A DNA stretch of 55,548 nucleotides. It comes from Spirochaetota bacterium (GTDB lineage Bacteria; Spirochaetota; B62-G9; DRHN01). The notes under the pieces were generated by a model, which did no database searches, was not told where the DNA came from, and was given only the letters and a program-made list of their open reading frames with translations. The stretch is taken from positions 1 through 55,548 of the forward strand of contig JAFGTF010000037.1 of the NCBI GenBank assembly GCA_016934265.1, written 5' to 3'. The translations under genes and the position numbers were made by a program. This document shows, in pieces, positions 1-7,500 of the stretch. The first letter of the stretch is position 1; each line of letters opens with the position of its first letter.

Positions 1-68
1 CCGTACGGCGCGAACTCTTTCTGGGTCACTGCTTCGAGCGACTGAATCTTGATCTCCTTGACTGCCAT
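1..68 (-). CDS. Ureidoglycolate lyase-like protein, N-terminal fragment (runs off the window)
   Basis: Only the first 22 codons are inside the window. The start is the ATG at 66-68, preceded by a strong GAGGAGG ribosome site. The visible N-terminus has the pattern of the ureidoglycolate lyase (AllA) family, in which a short strand is followed by an F-x-P/A-Y-G motif; here it ends EFAPYG. AllA-type enzymes release glyoxylate and urea from ureidoglycolate in allantoin breakdown. The neighbouring dihydropyrimidinase-family amidohydrolase fits a cyclic-ureide degradation setting, but each gene has its own promoter. The identification rests on about 20 residues and is tentative. Confidence 0.45.
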   Translation of the reverse strand, partial: MAVKEIKIQSLEAVTQKEFAPY

Positions 69-103
69 GTTTCCTCCTCAATATGAGAATGGTTTCCATT
101 ACT

Positions 104-132
104 ATAATATCCGTAGGCGGTCACCCTGTCAA
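104..132 (-). promoter_or_regulatory. Sigma-70 promoter of the ureidoglycolate lyase-like gene
   Basis: On the minus strand TTGACA (132-127) is separated by exactly 17 nt from TATTAT (109-104). It lies about 36 nt upstream of the ATG at 68. Both boxes are near consensus, so the gene is probably transcribed independently of the dihydropyrimidinase gene upstream. Confidence 0.7.
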
Positions 133-508
133 TTTTTTCAGTGAGCCGTTTCCCCGACGGGAGTCGTTTCAAAACAAACACTGCGTATGCCTGACTATTT
201 TTTGGGTCTTCTCCAAAATGGTCGATACGGGCAGACGAATAGTAAAAATGAAATTACCTTTTCACATTTACCACTAATGTACGGCAATAACCCTGATACG
301 ACGTATAGTTAATGAATCGAGGCCGTCGACCAGCGGTTGATAACCGTCGTGATAGGCAGATACCGTTGAAGCGCTCCACCTCTTTGCCCAATGCTGATTA
401 GTATGTGTATGCACAAACAGGTGAGTCTGAATTTGAGACGATCCTATTTTTATTGGGAGAATGGGAGTCAAGTCATACCGTGCATCCTGTGTATATTTTT
501 CGACGAGC
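133..508. other. Intergenic stretch without a recognisable gene
   Basis: This stretch lies between the dihydropyrimidinase stop and the next promoter. Short ORFs exist on both strands but none has a ribosome site and a protein-like composition together. I see no clear terminator. Confidence 0.5.
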
Positions 509-1924
509 TCACCTGTGCAGCCGTTTCTTCGCACCGCCCGTATAGGCCGTTGTGTAGGTCTCCCGTTCCATATACCTTCCCTGTCCGAGACAGCCCGTGA
601 ACTTCCCGCCGTGCACGCTGAGTTTCCCTCTCAGAAAAACTTTATCAACCCTGCCGATCTGGTCGAAATTCTCGTACGCATTGTAATCGACTCCGTGCAG
701 GGACGTTTTTGCACTGATCTTACCCCTGTAATCCGGATCGGAAATAACCAGGCCGGCGTCTTTTCCAACCGTAACGCTTCCCTTTCTCCGGTACAGCCCG
801 AACAGCTTCGCCGGAACGGTCGCAAATACGTCCACCATTCTCTGCAGCGACAGCTTGCCGGTACGGACCCCGTAGCTATAGAGCAGGGCGAGTCTGTTCT
901 CTACACCCGGAAATCCGCTCGGGATCTTCGTAAAATCGCCTCTCCCCATATCCTTCTGCCCCTTGAAATTCAACCCGCAATGATCGGTCCCGACAGTCTG
1001 GAGCCAGCCGTTCTGCAGTGCCTGCCAGAGCGGCTGCTGGTTTTGTTTTTCCCGGAGAGGAGGGGAACAGACGTATTTCGCGCCCTCGAAGTGTGATTTT
1101 GTCAGATATCCGACATCGAGCGTGAGGTAGGGCGGGCATGTCTCGCCGAATGCCGCAATACCTCTTCCGCGTGCGTCACGCACCGCCGCCATGGCATCCG
1201 CACATGAAACATGCACGACGAACACCGGCGCGTCCGCTGCCTGTGCCAGCATGACCGCCCTGAATGTCGCCTCAATTTCGGCAGCCGGCGGACGGCTTTC
1301 TGCATGGTATTTCGGATCGGTATTACCTTCCGAAATCAGCCGTTTCTCGAGCACATCGATGATGTCGCCGTTTTCCGCATGCAGCATCGTTAGCATGCCG
1401 ACCTTTTTCGTCGCCTCGAGCATTTTGAAAATGGTCGCGTCGTCGCTGTAGAAGGGAGTCCCCTTGTACGCCATAAGGAGCTTTATCGTCGGAATTCCCG
1501 CCTCGACTAAAGCGGGAAGCTCGTCATAGATACCGGGTTGCGCGTCCATGACCATCGCATGTAGACCGAAATCCGCCGCCGAAACCCCCTCCACCATCTC
1601 CGACCTGTGTTTGATGCTTGCATCGAGAAGGCTCATGCCTTTGGGCTGAGGAACGAAGTCGATGATCGTGGTGGTACCGCCTGAAACCGCTGCGGGTGTC
1701 GTGTCGAATGAAGCAGTCCTCGCTCCCCGTATGGAGAGGCCGAAGTGCGTATGCCCGTCGATGCCGCCGGGAAACACGTACTTTCCCGCTGCATCTATCG
1801 TTTGCTCCTCCTTCCAGTCCAGACCGCTTCCGACCGCCGCGATCTTTTCTCCGCGTACCAGTATGTCGCCCCTGAACTCCTCGGAAGACGTGACGATAGT
1901 CCCTCCTTTTATGAGAAGCGCCAT
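509..1924 (-). CDS. Dihydropyrimidinase / D-hydantoinase-type cyclic amidohydrolase
   Basis: This is a cytoplasmic metal-dependent amidohydrolase of 471 residues that opens cyclic diamides such as dihydrouracil, dihydrothymine or hydantoins. The binuclear-metal ligands of the family are all visible: H58 and H60 in the GxxDGHTHF motif, the carboxylated lysine near K148 before MAYKG, H182 in LHAENGD, H238 in VVHVSC and the catalytic D314 in GTDHC. Length is typical for dihydropyrimidinase. The ATG at 1922-1924 has a GGAGG site. The neighbour on the left looks like ureidoglycolate lyase, so the substrate could also be another ureide. The family is certain; the choice between pyrimidine and hydantoin substrates is not. 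Confidence 0.9.
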   Translation of the reverse strand: MALLIKGGTIVTSSEEFRGDILVRGEKIAAVGSGLDWKEEQTIDAAGKYVFPGGIDGHTHFGLSIRGARTASFDTTPAAVSGGTTTIIDFVPQPKGMSLLDASIKHRSEMVEGVSAADFGLHAMVMDAQPGIYDELPALVEAGIPTIKLLMAYKGTPFYSDDATIFKMLEATKKVGMLTMLHAENGDIIDVLEKRLISEGNTDPKYHAESRPPAAEIEATFRAVMLAQAADAPVFVVHVSCADAMAAVRDARGRGIAAFGETCPPYLTLDVGYLTKSHFEGAKYVCSPPLREKQNQQPLWQALQNGWLQTVGTDHCGLNFKGQKDMGRGDFTKIPSGFPGVENRLALLYSYGVRTGKLSLQRMVDVFATVPAKLFGLYRRKGSVTVGKDAGLVISDPDYRGKISAKTSLHGVDYNAYENFDQIGRVDKVFLRGKLSVHGGKFTGCLGQGRYMERETYTTAYTGGAKKRLHR

Positions 1925-1974
1925 TTGAAAAAACCTCCCGAGATGTATGACAAGTATCTATAATAAGACGAATT

Positions 1975-2003
1975 ATCGTATTGGGGGAACGCCCCCATGT
2001 CAA
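1975..2003 (-). promoter_or_regulatory. Promoter of the dihydropyrimidinase gene with a palindrome in its spacer
   Basis: On the minus strand TTGACA (2003-1998) and TACGAT (1980-1975) are 17 nt apart. The spacer is almost entirely a perfect inverted repeat, TGGGGG-CGTT-CCCCCA. A repressor bound there would block RNA polymerase directly. The RNA hairpin reading (a terminator) is less likely because no T-run follows and no gene ends here. Confidence 0.6.
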
Positions 2004-2534
2004 AACCTTTCAATCGCCGGCAACGGGTCGCGACGCGGGCACCGTGCATACTCTTCAATAGCATATACCGCGGAGTTTCGGTTTCTTCTGCAGGGCAAGA
2101 CTGGCGCTATCGTACCGGGGAGAGAGCGAACGTACCCCGTACGCATCCGTTCGGTATCGTTTTCCTCCCGCCTCCCGCTTTTTCATTCGCCGGACTGATA
2201 CGGCGGGGTCTTATAGGCTTTGATTTTTCCTGGCAACTCGTCTAAAAATCGTCCAGAAAAAGAACAGCACTCTCTTATATACTGACGGCTTTCGAGGCAT
2301 GCTTCCGCTATTCTTAAAATCCGACCGCATATACTCTCTATCCGATAGGCTCATTACTCCGCTCCATGACTCAATGATAAAAACATAAAGCGTTACGCTC
2401 TTACCGCCAACCGCTCTTTTTTTGCACCCATCATCTTAACCGGTTCCTCATACCAATCGATGCTGCGTCGCATTTACCGCAATCTGCATAATAATGAACA
2501 TATCAGGCGGATAGGTATGAACCGGTTCCGCCGG
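2004..2534. other. Intergenic stretch without a recognisable gene
   Basis: No ORF here has both a ribosome site and a recognisable family pattern. One minus-strand frame between about 2209 and 2000 stays open with a somewhat protein-like composition and might be an old gene remnant, but I cannot identify it. Confidence 0.4.
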
Positions 2535-2563
2535 TTGGCATGAAGGGTTTTTACTATTATAGT
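2535..2563 (+). promoter_or_regulatory. Promoter of the NlpC/P60 lipoprotein gene
   Basis: TTGGCA (2535-2540), a 17-nt spacer, then TATAGT (2558-2563). Transcription would begin around 2570, only about five bases before the ATG at 2575, so the message would be nearly leaderless. Confidence 0.55.
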
Positions 2564-2574
2564 TACAGGTAGAT

Positions 2575-3090
2575 ATGAGAAAGTATCGTTTCTCCCTGCT
2601 ATTCCTGACCGCCGTTTTATCATCGTGTACCGTTTTCTCTCCGTATATCCTCGATGCGCCGAGGTTTATCCGCGATCTCGCCTTCGAAGAGGCGACGCGG
2701 TATATCGGGATGGAGTACGAGCTCGGAGGGCAGGACTTTCCCAAAGGGACAGACTGCTCAGGACTCGTGGTGAACGTGTATCTCACCGCAACCATAAAGA
2801 CCGATTACAGGCTTCTCTTTACAGACGCCGCGGTATCGCACCTGTACGGATAGTATACGCGCCTGCCCGTCACACCGCAAAAGGGGGACCTCGTCTTCAT
2901 GGGAGAGAGCGGTCTCGACGAAGTCACGCACGTCGGCATACTCGACCGTATCGAGGCCGGCGCCGTCCACTTCATCGATTCCACCTACATGGAGGACCCT
3001 CCCGTAAACGGCGTCTCGCTCAGGTCCTATCCGGAAGAGGACCCGAAGATAAAAGGGTACGGGAGGCTTATGCTGCTTAAGTACAAGTAA
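2575..3090 (+). pseudogene. NlpC/P60-family lipoprotein interrupted by an in-frame amber stop
   Basis: Reading frame 1 encodes a lipoprotein signal peptide with lipobox LSSC (C18) and the NlpC/P60 cell-wall peptidase signature TDCSG with nucleophile C61. A TAG then falls at codon 93 (2851-2853). Directly after it the same frame continues with the rest of the domain: QKGDLVFMG, the catalytic histidine in HVGIL (H119) and a second His at 132, ending at 3090. Without the stop the product would be a normal 171-residue single-domain NlpC/P60 lipoprotein. The 92-residue truncated product would have the cysteine but no histidine, so it should be inactive. One base change would restore the gene (for example CAG, AAG or TAC). 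A sequencing error or amber readthrough cannot be excluded. Confidence 0.85.
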
Positions 3091-3235
3091 TCGGATGCCT
3101 TCCGTTATTCCGGATCATCATAACGGCTCCATACACGTCGTACGCGTAAAGTATTTGTACCCCCACCGAATCGGGCGCGTCTTTCATCCAGACGGTTTCC
3201 CACATCTCAAGCCGCCGTGCGGGTATTAAGAAGGG

Positions 3236-4600
3236 CTACCGAATATATCCGAGATACTGTTTCTGATACTCGAGCATCGCATCAAGCGTCTTTTCCGCCG
3301 CCTCGACGCTGTCCACCACCGGGTCCACGAGCAGCGCCTGAAGCGCGATCTCACGCGACCCGGTCAGCACGGCCTCGACCGTGAGGTCGTTTACCGCAAC
3401 CTGGTTGTTCAGAAGCCCCCAAAACCCCTTCGGTAGCTCGCCGATCTTCACGCCGTGCACGCCCTCCTTGTCCACCACCCCCGGCACCTCTACGACCATA
3501 TCCCGAGGAAGGTTGTCGATCAGCCCCTCGTTGGGCAGGTTGACCGCGAGCTCCTCGTGATGCGAGTCGCTCACGATCCCTTCGATCATCGGTATCTCCC
3601 GCCAGAACTCTATTTCCAGGGTCCCCCGGATCCTGTTTTCCGGAACCTGCTCAAGACACCACCGCTTGTAGAAGTTATAGAAATCGAGGATCCCCTTGTG
3701 ATCCACTGCCGAGTGCGCCCACTGGACATACTCCCCAAGGTGACTGTCGGTGGTAATCGGCAGGTAGCCGAACTTTTCGAGCAGGACCCTGAAGAGCTCG
3801 CGCTCCGCCCAGACCTTCTTCCTTCGCACTAGCGAGGAATCGGTGCCACGCGCCTCTTTTAGCATCTCCTTCGTCGCCCCGAGGTTTTCGTACGACTGCT
3901 CCGGAAGCTTCTCGAAATAGGCCGCTGCGTTTTTCCTGATATCCGGGTACGCGTCTTTGCCGGAATCCCTGTAGTATGCCTCCAAAAGAACGCTGAAGTG
4001 ATTGAGCCCTCCCGCCTTGATACTGAGGTTCGAATAGGGAGTATCGAGAATCTTCGGGAGGTGCTCGATGAGGGATACCACCTCGTGGCAGAACCCGACC
4101 GCCTTTAGCCCCGGGTATTTTCTGTGGATTGCGAGACATATCCTGGTCATCGGGTTGCTCAGGTTGAACACCCAAGCGCCCGGACATATCTCGTTGATGT
4201 CGCCGCAGATATCGAGAATCGGAGGGATGATCCGAAGCGAATGGAACATGCCCCCCGGGCCGCCGTTCTCGCCGTATACCTGATGTATACCGAACTGGAG
4301 GGGGATCTTCCAGTCCTGTTCCCACAGCTCGTACCTGTTGCCGACCTCGACGGCGATTATACAGAAATCGGCTGCCTGAAGCGCCTTTTTCCGTGACGTC
4401 GTGGCCGTAAGTGTGTACGGGAGATTATTCTCCTCTATGTACCGTCTGCCCGTTTCTTCCACCCTTTTCAGCGCGTCGGGGTTTAGATCATGGAGGACCA
4501 CACTGCTTCCCTGCAAGGGGCCGCTCTTCAGTATGTTTCCCAAAGAACCGAGGCCGAACATCGCGCTGCCCGCCCCTATCAATACAATTTTCACACCCAT
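3236..4600 (-). CDS. Glycoside hydrolase family 4 enzyme (alpha-glucosidase/alpha-galactosidase/alpha-galacturonidase type)
   Basis: This is a cytoplasmic GH4 enzyme of 454 residues. The family hydrolyses glycosides by NAD+-assisted oxidation-elimination and needs a divalent metal. Visible features are the Rossmann motif IGAGS near the N-terminus, GENGGPGG around 110-117, SNP at 148-150, the metal-binding C171-H172 pair in GFCHEV and H201 in LNHFS. Length is usual for the family. The ATG has a GAGGAG site seven bases upstream. The substrate cannot be fixed from the sequence; the ENGGPGG form is seen in the non-phosphorylated alpha-glycosidase and galacturonidase branches. The next gene (SDR) is divergent. 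Confidence 0.88.
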   Translation of the reverse strand: MGVKIVLIGAGSAMFGLGSLGNILKSGPLQGSSVVLHDLNPDALKRVEETGRRYIEENNLPYTLTATTSRKKALQAADFCIIAVEVGNRYELWEQDWKIPLQFGIHQVYGENGGPGGMFHSLRIIPPILDICGDINEICPGAWVFNLSNPMTRICLAIHRKYPGLKAVGFCHEVVSLIEHLPKILDTPYSNLSIKAGGLNHFSVLLEAYYRDSGKDAYPDIRKNAAAYFEKLPEQSYENLGATKEMLKEARGTDSSLVRRKKVWAERELFRVLLEKFGYLPITTDSHLGEYVQWAHSAVDHKGILDFYNFYKRWCLEQVPENRIRGTLEIEFWREIPMIEGIVSDSHHEELAVNLPNEGLIDNLPRDMVVEVPGVVDKEGVHGVKIGELPKGFWGLLNNQVAVNDLTVEAVLTGSREIALQALLVDPVVDSVEAAEKTLDAMLEYQKQYLGYIR

Positions 4601-4715
4601 GCCTTTTACTCCTCAATACTGGTATTTCGTACCTTTCATCCTACTTGTATAGTAATAACATAGGGATTTTCACGCCAACTTTTTTGTATTCGGTGATTCG
4701 AATTACTGATTTGCA

Positions 4716-4744
4716 TTGAAATACGGCACTGCCGGTACTATTAT
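4716..4744 (+). promoter_or_regulatory. Promoter of the SDR gene with inverted repeat in the spacer
   Basis: TTGAAA (4716-4721), a 17-nt spacer and TATTAT (4739-4744). The spacer contains the perfect inverted repeat CGGCA-C-TGCCG, a candidate operator. The coding start at 4857 leaves a leader of roughly 105 nt in which I see no further structure. Confidence 0.6.
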
Positions 4745-4856
4745 AGAATACCTGCGGTATCGTGAACGGCCTGGGAGAAAAAACGTAAGAAAAATATACA
4801 GGCGGGAGCGGTCTTGTCTTCTTACTGCTGCTTCCGTAACGGAGGGTATAATTACA

Positions 4857-5594
4857 ATGGAAAACAGGAAAACGGCGCTCGTTACAGGCGGTGCCGGATC
4901 GATAGGCGCAGCGGTTGCGGCGCGTCTTGTTGAAGATGGTATGACCGTCGTGCTCAACGACATCGACGAAGAAAATGTGAAAGGTATAACGAACCGCTTC
5001 GGCGGCGATATGATCCCGCTCGCATTCGATATCAGCGATCCCGAGGCGGTCTTGAGGATGGTATCGAAGATAAGAAACGACGTCGGTCCTGTCGATGTAC
5101 TCGTAAACAACGCGGGCATACTCTCCAGCAACAAGATCGAGACCACGCCTGCAGACGAATGGCGACGTGTGCTTGAGGTCAACGTGAGCGGCGCCTTCTT
5201 CCTGTCGAAGGCCGTCGTCCCTGATATGAAACAAAAGCGCTGGGGACGAATCGTGAATATATGCTCGCTTGCCGCGAAATCGGGCGGGATCACCGCCGGA
5301 ACGGCATATACGGCGTCCAAAGGCGCGCTCGTCTCTCTGACCTTCTCCATCGCACGCGAGACTGCGAGTTACGGCATCACGGCAAACGGCATTTCGCCGG
5401 GATACGTCAAGACGCCGATGATTACAGAGCAGCTCTCGCAAAAGAAGCAGAAGGAGATGTTGTCCCAGATACCGGTGGGAAGATTCTGCGATCCAGAAGA
5501 GGTCGCGCATGTCGTCGCCTTCCTCGTTCATCCGCTGTCTGGATTCATCACCGGAGAGATAATCGATATTAACGGCGGTTTGCTGTTCGATTGA
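4857..5594 (+). CDS. Short-chain dehydrogenase/reductase (FabG-like)
   Basis: This is a cytoplasmic NAD(P)-dependent oxidoreductase of 245 residues of the classical SDR family. Cofactor motif TGGAGSIG (TGxxxGxG) lies at the N-terminus, NNAG follows, and the catalytic Ser-Tyr-Lys are present (S in NICSL, then YTASK). The C-terminus ends with the usual G-x-x-x-D-I-N-G-G. The start is the ATG at 4857, with GGAGGG 10 bases upstream, rather than the in-frame ATG at 4716, which overlaps the promoter. Homologues serve as 3-oxoacyl-ACP reductases or sugar/polyol dehydrogenases. The divergent GH4 gene hints at sugar metabolism, but this is inference. Confidence 0.88.
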   Translation: MENRKTALVTGGAGSIGAAVAARLVEDGMTVVLNDIDEENVKGITNRFGGDMIPLAFDISDPEAVLRMVSKIRNDVGPVDVLVNNAGILSSNKIETTPADEWRRVLEVNVSGAFFLSKAVVPDMKQKRWGRIVNICSLAAKSGGITAGTAYTASKGALVSLTFSIARETASYGITANGISPGYVKTPMITEQLSQKKQKEMLSQIPVGRFCDPEEVAHVVAFLVHPLSGFITGEIIDINGGLLFD

Positions 5595-5646
5595 CCGCAA
5601 GACCCCGGTACGTCTTGATTTTTTGACACGTATAATGGAGGACGGT

Positions 5647-5868
5647 GTGGAACCGACACTGCAGCACGTGGAAGATAAAACTCCGGGCGAGGCGCTCGTC
5701 TCTTTGGCAGAGTTCGTGATAGACAGGAAGGAGGCGATTCTCGCCGGCGCGTATGAGGTCGAGATAGCGGATATCGACGAGGGAACGCTTTTAACTCTCG
5801 TGTCCTTCGGTGTCTCAGTCCGCCAGGGGGTACGCTTCAAGCTCAACATCGACCTTGCCCGGGCATAG
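5647..5868 (+). CDS. Small protein with weak resemblance to the HPr fold
   Basis: This is a 73-residue ORF starting at GTG 5647, four bases after a GGAGGA site; an in-frame ATG at 5635 has no site. Its C-terminal half (G-x-x-V-x-x-A-x-x-x-x-T-L-L-T-L-V-S-F-G-V then a final strand) can be laid over the HPr helix-strand pattern that ends with 'SIMGIMSLGV'. The active-site histidine and arginine of HPr are absent, so it would not be a PTS phosphocarrier. The relationship is an eye-level similarity only. It follows the SDR gene by 52 bases on the same strand and may be in its transcript. Confidence 0.4.
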   Translation: MEPTLQHVEDKTPGEALVSLAEFVIDRKEAILAGAYEVEIADIDEGTLLTLVSFGVSVRQGVRFKLNIDLARA

Positions 5869-5892
5869 CGGCGGCCGCTAGGCGGCCGCTAG
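5866..5892. repeat. Tandem GCGGCCGCTAG repeat between convergent genes, possible bidirectional terminator
   Basis: The 11-base unit GCGGCCGCTAG occurs twice head to tail (5871-5881, 5882-5892). Each copy contains the perfect palindrome GCGGCCGC, and the region can fold as a very GC-rich hairpin. The plus-strand gene stops at its left edge (TAG 5866-5868), and the minus-strand gene takes its stop codon from the second copy (5889-5891). No T-run is seen on either side. Confidence 0.5.
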
Positions 5893-6647
5893 TCGACCGG
5901 TTCGTACTCGATTATCGAACCTCCCATCATCTTCTGCCGGACCGGCAGTTTCGATCCGTCGTCCACATAGAAGACCATCTTCGGCACGAAAAGGCCTATG
6001 ACCCCGCTCATACCCATCTCGAACTTGCTGCAAGCGTAGACACGCCCCTTTACTTGCACACTCTCGGCTCCGATTCGCTGGAGATAGAGACCGAGCTTTC
6101 TCCCGTCTCCCACCACCGCATCGAACGAGTGCCGCTCGGAATCGGTAACCGTAAGCGCACCGATAATATACGGGATCGTCATCATGCTGTATGCGTGAGG
6201 GGGGACGGTCACCTTCTTTCGTACCAGCGTATCGTCTTCATCACGGTAACAGACGCTGCCGCCCCCGCTCTCCGAGTTATACCGGTAGTCGTATTCCGGA
6301 TCGCCCTCATTACCGTACACCACGTACCGCATGGTTGTACCGAAGCGATCGACGGCCGCCTCCGTTGAATAGAGCAGCCTGCCTTTCTGATACGACTCCG
6401 TTGTCATGACGTACGACGTTTTGTGCTTGCTGCTTTGAAAATAAATCTTCACCTCCCCCTCCTGCGGCATGAAGCCTCCGCGCCGTGGACCGTGAGAAAC
6501 GTTTTCTTTCAGGAACGTCTGGATGAAGGTGAACCTGCCGTCCTCGAAATAGCCGACCGCCGAGAGGTCGAATAGTCGCCCTGTCTCAGGCAATCCCACC
6601 GAGGGAAAAAGCAGCAAAATGACGACAATAGACAGTTTTTTCCACAT
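5889..6647 (-). CDS. Exported protein of unknown function, DUF3108-like
   Basis: This is a 252-residue protein with a signal peptide (short basic start, hydrophobic stretch to about residue 20). The rest is beta-rich. The C-terminal pattern YVDDGSKLPVRQKM resembles the end of DUF3108-type periplasmic proteins, where a strand with 'D-x-x-x-x-L-P-V-R' recurs. Function of that family is unknown. The gene follows signal peptidase I on the same strand after a probable weak terminator. I have no evidence on its partner or substrate. Confidence 0.6.
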   Translation of the reverse strand: MWKKLSIVVILLLFPSVGLPETGRLFDLSAVGYFEDGRFTFIQTFLKENVSHGPRRGGFMPQEGEVKIYFQSSKHKTSYVMTTESYQKGRLLYSTEAAVDRFGTTMRYVVYGNEGDPEYDYRYNSESGGGSVCYRDEDDTLVRKKVTVPPHAYSMMTIPYIIGALTVTDSERHSFDAVVGDGRKLGLYLQRIGAESVQVKGRVYACSKFEMGMSGVIGLFVPKMVFYVDDGSKLPVRQKMMGGSIIEYEPVD

Positions 6648-6671
6648 AAAAACAGACCCGTCTTCCGGTCT
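6648..6671 (-). terminator. Probable intrinsic terminator after lepB
   Basis: On the minus strand AGACC (6671-6667) pairs with GGTCT (6658-6654), and a G-plus-five-T run follows (6652-6648). The stem is only five base pairs, so it is weak. It sits directly at the start of the next gene. Confidence 0.4.
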
Positions 6672-6719
6672 TTACACGCCGTGTACGGCAGGGTACTACC
6701 GAGAAACGAATAGATCAAT

Positions 6720-7391
6720 CTATTTCATAATTCCCGCGCGCCGGAACGGCCAGAGCCTGAAAAAGGCTCTGGCGTATATCTCGTTTCTATCCACGAACCC
6801 CCAGAACCTGCTGTCGAACGAGTTGTCTCTGTTGTCCCCCATCACGAAGTATTTTCCGTCCGGCACCAAAACCGGTCCGAAATAATCTCTCCCGCTTCTT
6901 TCGTCGTCTCCCGCGGGAATAATCCTCTTGTCCGTAAAATATTCCGGCCACCAGCCCTCCTGCCGCTTCCCGTTCACATAGACGCGCTTTCCCACGATTT
7001 CGATTTCGTCTTGAGGCACTCCTATCACCCGCTTCACGTAGTATTTCGGCTGCGGGTCTATCGTCACGAATCCGAGCGACAAAAGGTGAAAAACCGGGTC
7101 GAAAACCCGCACCGCGAGGCTCGGGGGGTCATAGAAAGGTGCGAGAAAGACGAGGATATCGCCGCGGCGCGGCGCGCGCACGGCCACAAGCCTCTTGTCG
7201 GTAAAAGGCACCTTTGCGCCGTAGAAGAACTTCAACGCGAAAAGACGGTCCCCGATCTCGATCGTCGGGTACATGGACTCCGTGGGAACCATGTAGTTCT
7301 CCAGAACGAACGTCCGTAATACGAGCGCAATGAGGACCGCTGCTCCCACCGCCTCTATGTTTTCCAGTACCTTTTTCAAGCCTTTTTTCAC
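6720..7391 (-). CDS. lepB: Signal peptidase I
   Basis: This is a membrane-anchored Ser-Lys signal peptidase of 223 residues that removes signal peptides from exported proteins on the outer face of the inner membrane. An N-terminal transmembrane helix spans roughly residues 12-30. The catalytic serine is S39 in the box VPTESMYPT, the lysine base K120 in YVKRVIG, and the conserved GDNRDNSFDSRFWG box lies near the C-terminus. The start codon is GTG (7389-7391) behind a GAGGGAGG site. It has its own promoter at 7451-7480. Confidence 0.95.
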   Translation of the reverse strand: MKKGLKKVLENIEAVGAAVLIALVLRTFVLENYMVPTESMYPTIEIGDRLFALKFFYGAKVPFTDKRLVAVRAPRRGDILVFLAPFYDPPSLAVRVFDPVFHLLSLGFVTIDPQPKYYVKRVIGVPQDEIEIVGKRVYVNGKRQEGWWPEYFTDKRIIPAGDDERSGRDYFGPVLVPDGKYFVMGDNRDNSFDSRFWGFVDRNEIYARAFFRLWPFRRAGIMK

Positions 7392-7450
7392 CGGCGTCCT
7401 CCCTCGAAAAGCCGTTTCTGTCTGTCTATTCCGCGCCTACCTCGCTGGCA

Positions 7451-7480
7451 ATGATACTCGAGAAAGTTTAAAAGGGTCAA
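7451..7480 (-). promoter_or_regulatory. Promoter of lepB
   Basis: On the minus strand TTGACC (7480-7475) is followed after 18 nt by TATCAT (7456-7451). The lepB start lies about 60 nt downstream. Confidence 0.55.
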
Positions 7481-7500
7481 TAGTACTTTGGTATGATTTT

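Noticed and set aside
461-1096. 211-codon plus-strand ORF
   Set aside because: Antisense to the well-supported dihydropyrimidinase and without a ribosome site or motifs.
2000-2209. Open minus-strand frame upstream of the dihydropyrimidinase promoter
   Set aside because: Protein-like in places but without a start, a family or a stop pattern that shows a gene.
2851-2853. TAG read as pyrrolysine or another recoded residue in the NlpC/P60 gene
   Set aside because: Pyrrolysine is confined mainly to methylamine-related genes and no supporting signal is visible; mutation or sequencing error is simpler.
4641-5849. 402-codon minus-strand ORF
   Set aside because: It lies opposite the SDR gene, which has all family motifs, a promoter and a ribosome site. 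The ORF has no recognisable domain.
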